A DNA stretch of 45,645 nt from contig PLXQ01000055.1 in the NCBI GenBank assembly GCA_003151475.1, positions 2,020 to 47,664 on the forward strand, read 5' to 3'. The stretch comes from Acidimicrobiaceae bacterium (lineage in GTDB: Bacteria; Actinomycetota; Acidimicrobiia; Acidimicrobiales; UBA8190). Every line of letters begins with the position of its first letter. Positions within the stretch are counted from its first letter, which is position 1. The notes beneath the pieces were generated by a model, which saw only the letters and a program-made list of their open reading frames with translations, ran no database searches and was not told the DNA's origin. This document shows positions 41,846 through 45,645 of this stretch, in pieces. The position numbers and the translations under genes were made by a program.

Positions 41846-42622
41846 GGCCCTGGTGCGCGTCAGCGCGGCGCGCAGGACGTCGGTGGCCTCGTGGCGGAGT
41901 TCGGCCAGGGGGCGATTGCGATGGATCCGCACACCGAGGTCGACCTGGGCCACGGCCTCGATGCCGAACCGGTCAGCTACGTCTATGAGGACGCCCATCT
42001 CGATGCCGTAATCGGGGTCGAGACCGGTCTTCTCGAGCACCGACCGGGGGGCGGCGGTCTCGCCGGCCAGGGGTTGGCGGACACCGGCCAGCCGGGGGAA
42101 CAGAAGATCGATGACCGGCCGGGCTACCAGCTCGGTGACCCGGCCCCCACCGGACACGGCGCCGTCCACGGGACGCTCGTAGAAGCCCTTCACCAGGGCC
42201 ACGTCGTCGTCGGTGAGCAGAGGGCCGAGGAGCCCCGTGACGAAATGGGCGCCGAAGTGCTCCACGTCGGCGTCGAGGAAGACCAGGAGATCGCCCCGGG
42301 ACTCGGCCAGAGCCACCTGGAGGGCCTGACCCTTCCCACCACCGGAGCGCCCGGCGGTGACGACATGCGCTCCGGCGGCCTCGGCTGCCCGGGCGGTGCC
42401 GTCCACGGACCCGTCGTCGACCACCAGCACCTCGTCGACCAGGTTGACCCCTCCGGCCTCGGCCATCAGAGCTCGGCGCACCGATGTGACGATGGCGCCC
42501 ACGGTCGCTTCCTCGTCGCGTGCAGGAAGGCAGACGGAAATGGCGCGCCCCGAGCGCGCCGCGGCCAGCGCGCCGGCATCGAAGTCGGAGTGGTGAAAGG
42601 TTCGGCGCCCGGTCCTGGCCAC
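41816..42622 (-). CDS. gpgS: Glucosyl-3-phosphoglycerate synthase (GT81)
   Basis: 268 residues. GT-A fold with SVCLPARDEEATVGAIV, EVLVVDDGSVDGTARAAEA, VFLDADVEHFG (metal-binding DAD), then VALVKGFYERP, GGGRVTELVARPVIDLLFPR and GVRQPLAGETAA. It transfers glucose to 3-phosphoglycerate, the start of methylglucose lipopolysaccharide or glucosylglycerate synthesis. GTG at 42622. Its frame stays open upstream (DTPFGVIASPTWSQIGDD) but has no ATG, GTG or TTG before a stop, see findings. Confidence 0.88.
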   Translation of the reverse strand: MARTGRRTFHHSDFDAGALAAARSGRAISVCLPARDEEATVGAIVTSVRRALMAEAGGVNLVDEVLVVDDGSVDGTARAAEAAGAHVVTAGRSGGGKGQALQVALAESRGDLLVFLDADVEHFGAHFVTGLLGPLLTDDDVALVKGFYERPVDGAVSGGGRVTELVARPVIDLLFPRLAGVRQPLAGETAAPRSVLEKTGLDPDYGIEMGVLIDVADRFGIEAVAQVDLGVRIHRNRPLAELRHEATDVLRAALTRTRALPPGADEDR

Positions 42623-42739
42623 GTCGCGATCATCGCCGATCTGGGACCACGTCGGTGACGCGATGACCCCGAAAGGGGTGTCCAGCAGGGCGTCGGGGGG
42701 GCTTCGTTGACGGCGGGGCGCTCATCGTCCACCATGGAG

Positions 42740-42843
42740 GGATCATCCAGAGCGGCTGAGGGACGGGCCCTGCGACGCCGCGGCAACCAGACGGCCCCGC
42801 CAAAAGCGGGGGACGTCAGGTGCCAATGCCCGACCGATGAGGA
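42740..42843 (+). promoter_or_regulatory. SAM riboswitch (S-box superfamily) upstream of the thrC-like gene
   Basis: P1: TCATC (42743-42747) pairs with GATGA (42836-42840). P2 with kink-turn: CGGCTGAGGGACGGGCCC, closed by GCCG. The core GCGGCAACC follows. P3: GACG-CCCCGC-CAAAA-GCGGGG-CGTC. Then GGTGCCAATGCC. These match the conserved S-box core (GAGGGA..GGCCC..GA..CC..GCAACC..GGTGC.AA..CC). A separate P4 hairpin is not evident, so a SAM-IV-like variant is possible. P1 ends directly against GGAGGA, suggesting translational control. Confidence 0.85.
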
Positions 42844-42851
42844 GGAAACCC

Positions 42852-44108
42852 GTGGATTTCGTCACCGGGCTGCGCTGTCGGGAATGCGCGCGCCCCTACC
42901 CTGCTGAAGCCCTGCACGTCTGCGACTACTGCTTCGGCCCGCTCGAGGTCGTCTACGACTACGACGCGCTGCGGGCCACCGTCAGCCGGGCCCAGATCGA
43001 AGCCGGTCCCCAGACCATCTGGCGCTACGCCCCTCTCCTACCCGTGGTCGACAACGCGCCGATCGACCTCGGCACCGGTTGCACCCCTCTGGTCCGGGCC
43101 GACCGCCTGGCCGCCGAGCTCGGCCTCGGGGAGCTCTGGATCAAAAACGACACGGCCAACCCGACCGGGTCCTTCAAGGACCGTGTCGTCTCGGTGGCTC
43201 TGACCAAAGCCCGCCAACTGGGCTTCAAGGTGGCCGCCTGCGCCTCCACCGGTAACCTCGCCAACTCGGTGGCGGCCCATGCGGCGCGTGCCGGCATGGT
43301 CTCGGTCGTTTTCATCCCCCACGACCTCGAGGTGGCCAAAGTCGTCACCACCGCCGTCTACGGCGGCAACGTCATCTCGGTGGAGGGCAACTACGACGAC
43401 GTGAACCGCCTCTGCGCCGAGTTGGCCAGTGAGCATCCGGCGTGGGCCTTCGTCAACGTCAACATCCGCACCTATTACGCCGAAGGCTCGAAGACACTGG
43501 CCTTCGAGGTGGCCGAGCAACTGGGTTGGCAGGCCCCGGACCACGTGGTGGTGCCCGTCGCCTCAGGCAGCCAGCTGGTCAAGGTGGCCAAGGGCTTCAG
43601 AGAGCTCTACGACGTGGGGCTTCTCGATGAGGAACCTCACGTCCGGGTCTCGGGCGCCCAGGCGGCCGGCTGCTCACCGGTGGCCACCGCCTTCGCCGAG
43701 AAGACCGACGCCATCCGGCCGGTCAGGCCCCACACCATCGCCAAGTCCCTGGCCATCGGCAATCCGGCCGACGGCTGGTACGCCCTGAAGACGGTCCGTG
43801 ACAGCGGCGGGTCCTTCGAGTCGGTCACCGACGAGGAGATCATCGACGGCATCCGGCTGCTGGCGCGCACCGAGGGCATCTTCGCCGAAACGGCCGGCGG
43901 CGTGACCATCGCCACGCTGGCCAAGCTGGCCGACCAGGGCGTCGTGCGGTCCGACGAGCGGGTGGTGGCCTACGTGACCGGCCACGGTCTGAAAACGGTG
44001 GAGGCCCTCTCCGCCACGGTGGGCCCCACCACGACCATCGCCCCCACGATGGAAGCCTTCGCCGCCGCCGTGGCCCTCGATCCCGACCTCGACAGGAGAG
44101 ACCCGTGA
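42852..44108 (+). CDS. thrC: Threonine synthase-like PLP enzyme with N-terminal zinc ribbon
   Basis: 418 residues. Zinc-ribbon-like N-terminus: C-X2-C (RCRECARPYP) and C-X2-C (HVCDYCFGPLEVVYDYD). Fold-type II PLP domain with the Schiff-base Lys in NPTGSFKDRVVSVALTKA and the phosphate loop ACASTGNLANSVAAHAA; C-terminal TAGGVTIATL. The family makes threonine from O-phosphohomoserine. GTG at 42852 follows GGAGGA by 5 nt; the in-frame ATG at 42837 lies in riboswitch P1 and was rejected. A SAM riboswitch upstream and a CysO-like sulfur carrier overlapping downstream are unexpected for plain ThrC and suggest a role in methionine/homocysteine supply. Confidence 0.85.
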   Translation: MDFVTGLRCRECARPYPAEALHVCDYCFGPLEVVYDYDALRATVSRAQIEAGPQTIWRYAPLLPVVDNAPIDLGTGCTPLVRADRLAAELGLGELWIKNDTANPTGSFKDRVVSVALTKARQLGFKVAACASTGNLANSVAAHAARAGMVSVVFIPHDLEVAKVVTTAVYGGNVISVEGNYDDVNRLCAELASEHPAWAFVNVNIRTYYAEGSKTLAFEVAEQLGWQAPDHVVVPVASGSQLVKVAKGFRELYDVGLLDEEPHVRVSGAQAAGCSPVATAFAEKTDAIRPVRPHTIAKSLAIGNPADGWYALKTVRDSGGSFESVTDEEIIDGIRLLARTEGIFAETAGGVTIATLAKLADQGVVRSDERVVAYVTGHGLKTVEALSATVGPTTTIAPTMEAFAAAVALDPDLDRRDP

Positions 44109-44380
44109 GTGTCACCGTCCGCATCCCCGCCCAGCTCCGCACCCTGACCGGCGGCGCCGGGGAGCTGTCGCTGTCGGGATCGACGGTGGCCGAGGTCCTG
44201 AAGGACCTCGACGCCTCCCATCCCGGCTTCGCCGACCGCCTCTTCGACGACACCGGGGCCCTGCGCCGCTTCGTGAACATCTTCGTCGCCGACGAGGACG
44301 TCCGTTTCCTCCAGGGCCTCGACACCGCTGTCGTCGACGGCCAGACCGTTTCCATTGTCCCGGCGGTGGCCGGGGGCTGA
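44105..44380 (+). CDS. CysO-like ThiS/MoaD-family sulfur carrier protein
   Basis: 91 residues. Beta-grasp fold ending in the diglycine AVAGG needed for C-terminal thiocarboxylate formation. The segments FVNIFVADEDVRFLQGLDTA and DGQTVSIVPAVAGG closely follow mycobacterial CysO as I recall it. CysO-thiocarboxylate donates sulfur to PLP enzyme CysM. Here the GTG start overlaps the stop of the thrC-like gene (GTGA), so the two are translationally coupled. No Mec protease or E1 activator is in the window. Confidence 0.85.
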   Translation: MSVTVRIPAQLRTLTGGAGELSLSGSTVAEVLKDLDASHPGFADRLFDDTGALRRFVNIFVADEDVRFLQGLDTAVVDGQTVSIVPAVAGG

Positions 44381-44466
44381 TCGAGCCGGGCCGGCGCAAT
44401 CGGGGGTCCCGGGGGTCCACCGCCACCCGTCGGGAGCCCCTCTTCGGCCCCCCTGAACAGACGCGG

Positions 44467-45645
<1,179 letters not shown>

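Noticed and set aside
42837..42851. ATG start for the thrC-like gene at 42837
   Set aside because: It lies in the P1 stem of the riboswitch; the GTG at 42852 has the GGAGGA site.

Overview
The window reads as two genomes joined near 10.3 kb. Bases 1 to about 10.3 kb look Gram-negative and Planctomycetota-like (inference). They hold a TonB-family protein, a CapD-type nucleotide-sugar dehydratase, degraded toxin-antitoxin pieces, and two 84-bp hairpin elements of inverted heptamer repeats inserted in frame in genes. From about 10.4 kb to the end the sequence is GC-rich and clearly actinobacterial, most likely Acidimicrobiia-like: sigR-rsrA, DUF2342, the fol-pan-nad-coaX-lysS run, clpC-radA-disA-carD-ispD-ispF-rlmB, gpgS, and a CIRCE-controlled groEL. 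The join falls inside one intact aldehyde dehydrogenase frame, close to its highly conserved IIPWNFP segment. That suggests an assembly chimera, or less likely a gene-internal recombination.

Left part (1-9.8 kb): partial pepA (-); infA; an orphan ParD-like antitoxin followed by a toxin remnant; an SDR dehydrogenase; a Bax-inhibitor-1/YccA gene with one in-frame stop (-); a duplicated Lrp/AsnC-type protein; a small membrane protein; a truncated DUF433; capD-like and tonB-like genes (-); a probable DUF6065 gene; and a secreted low-complexity coiled-coil protein (-).

Right part: redox sigma factor and zinc anti-sigma factor; a small zinc-ribbon peptide; DUF2342; tilS; hpt; a folate operon (folE, folP, a pseudophosphatase-like gene, folB, folK); a DUF2520 gene with panC and panD; NAD synthesis (nadB, nadC); coaX; lysS; a small secreted protein; a polyprenyl diphosphate synthase (-); clpC; radA; disA; carD; ispD; ispF; rlmB; tRNA-Thr (-); DUF3263; a LytR_C protein; otsB facing otsA; a glycerate kinase; a TetR/MFS pair with a clear operator; gpgS (-); a SAM-riboswitch-controlled thrC-like/cysO-like pair; and the 5' part of groEL. 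Most genes of the folate-to-coaX run touch or overlap start-to-stop, implying polycistronic transcription. Several isolated genes have a TANNNT -10 box 6-8 nt before the start codon, suggesting leaderless mRNAs.

The most interesting candidates are: (1) the SAM-riboswitch / threonine-synthase-like / CysO-like sulfur-carrier unit, which could be a protein-thiocarboxylate route to homocysteine; (2) the in-frame 84-bp heptamer hairpin elements; (3) the HC(X5)R-to-HQ(X5)R pseudophosphatase in the folate operon; and (4) the chimeric junction itself. I see no CRISPR array, prophage, transposase or rRNA.
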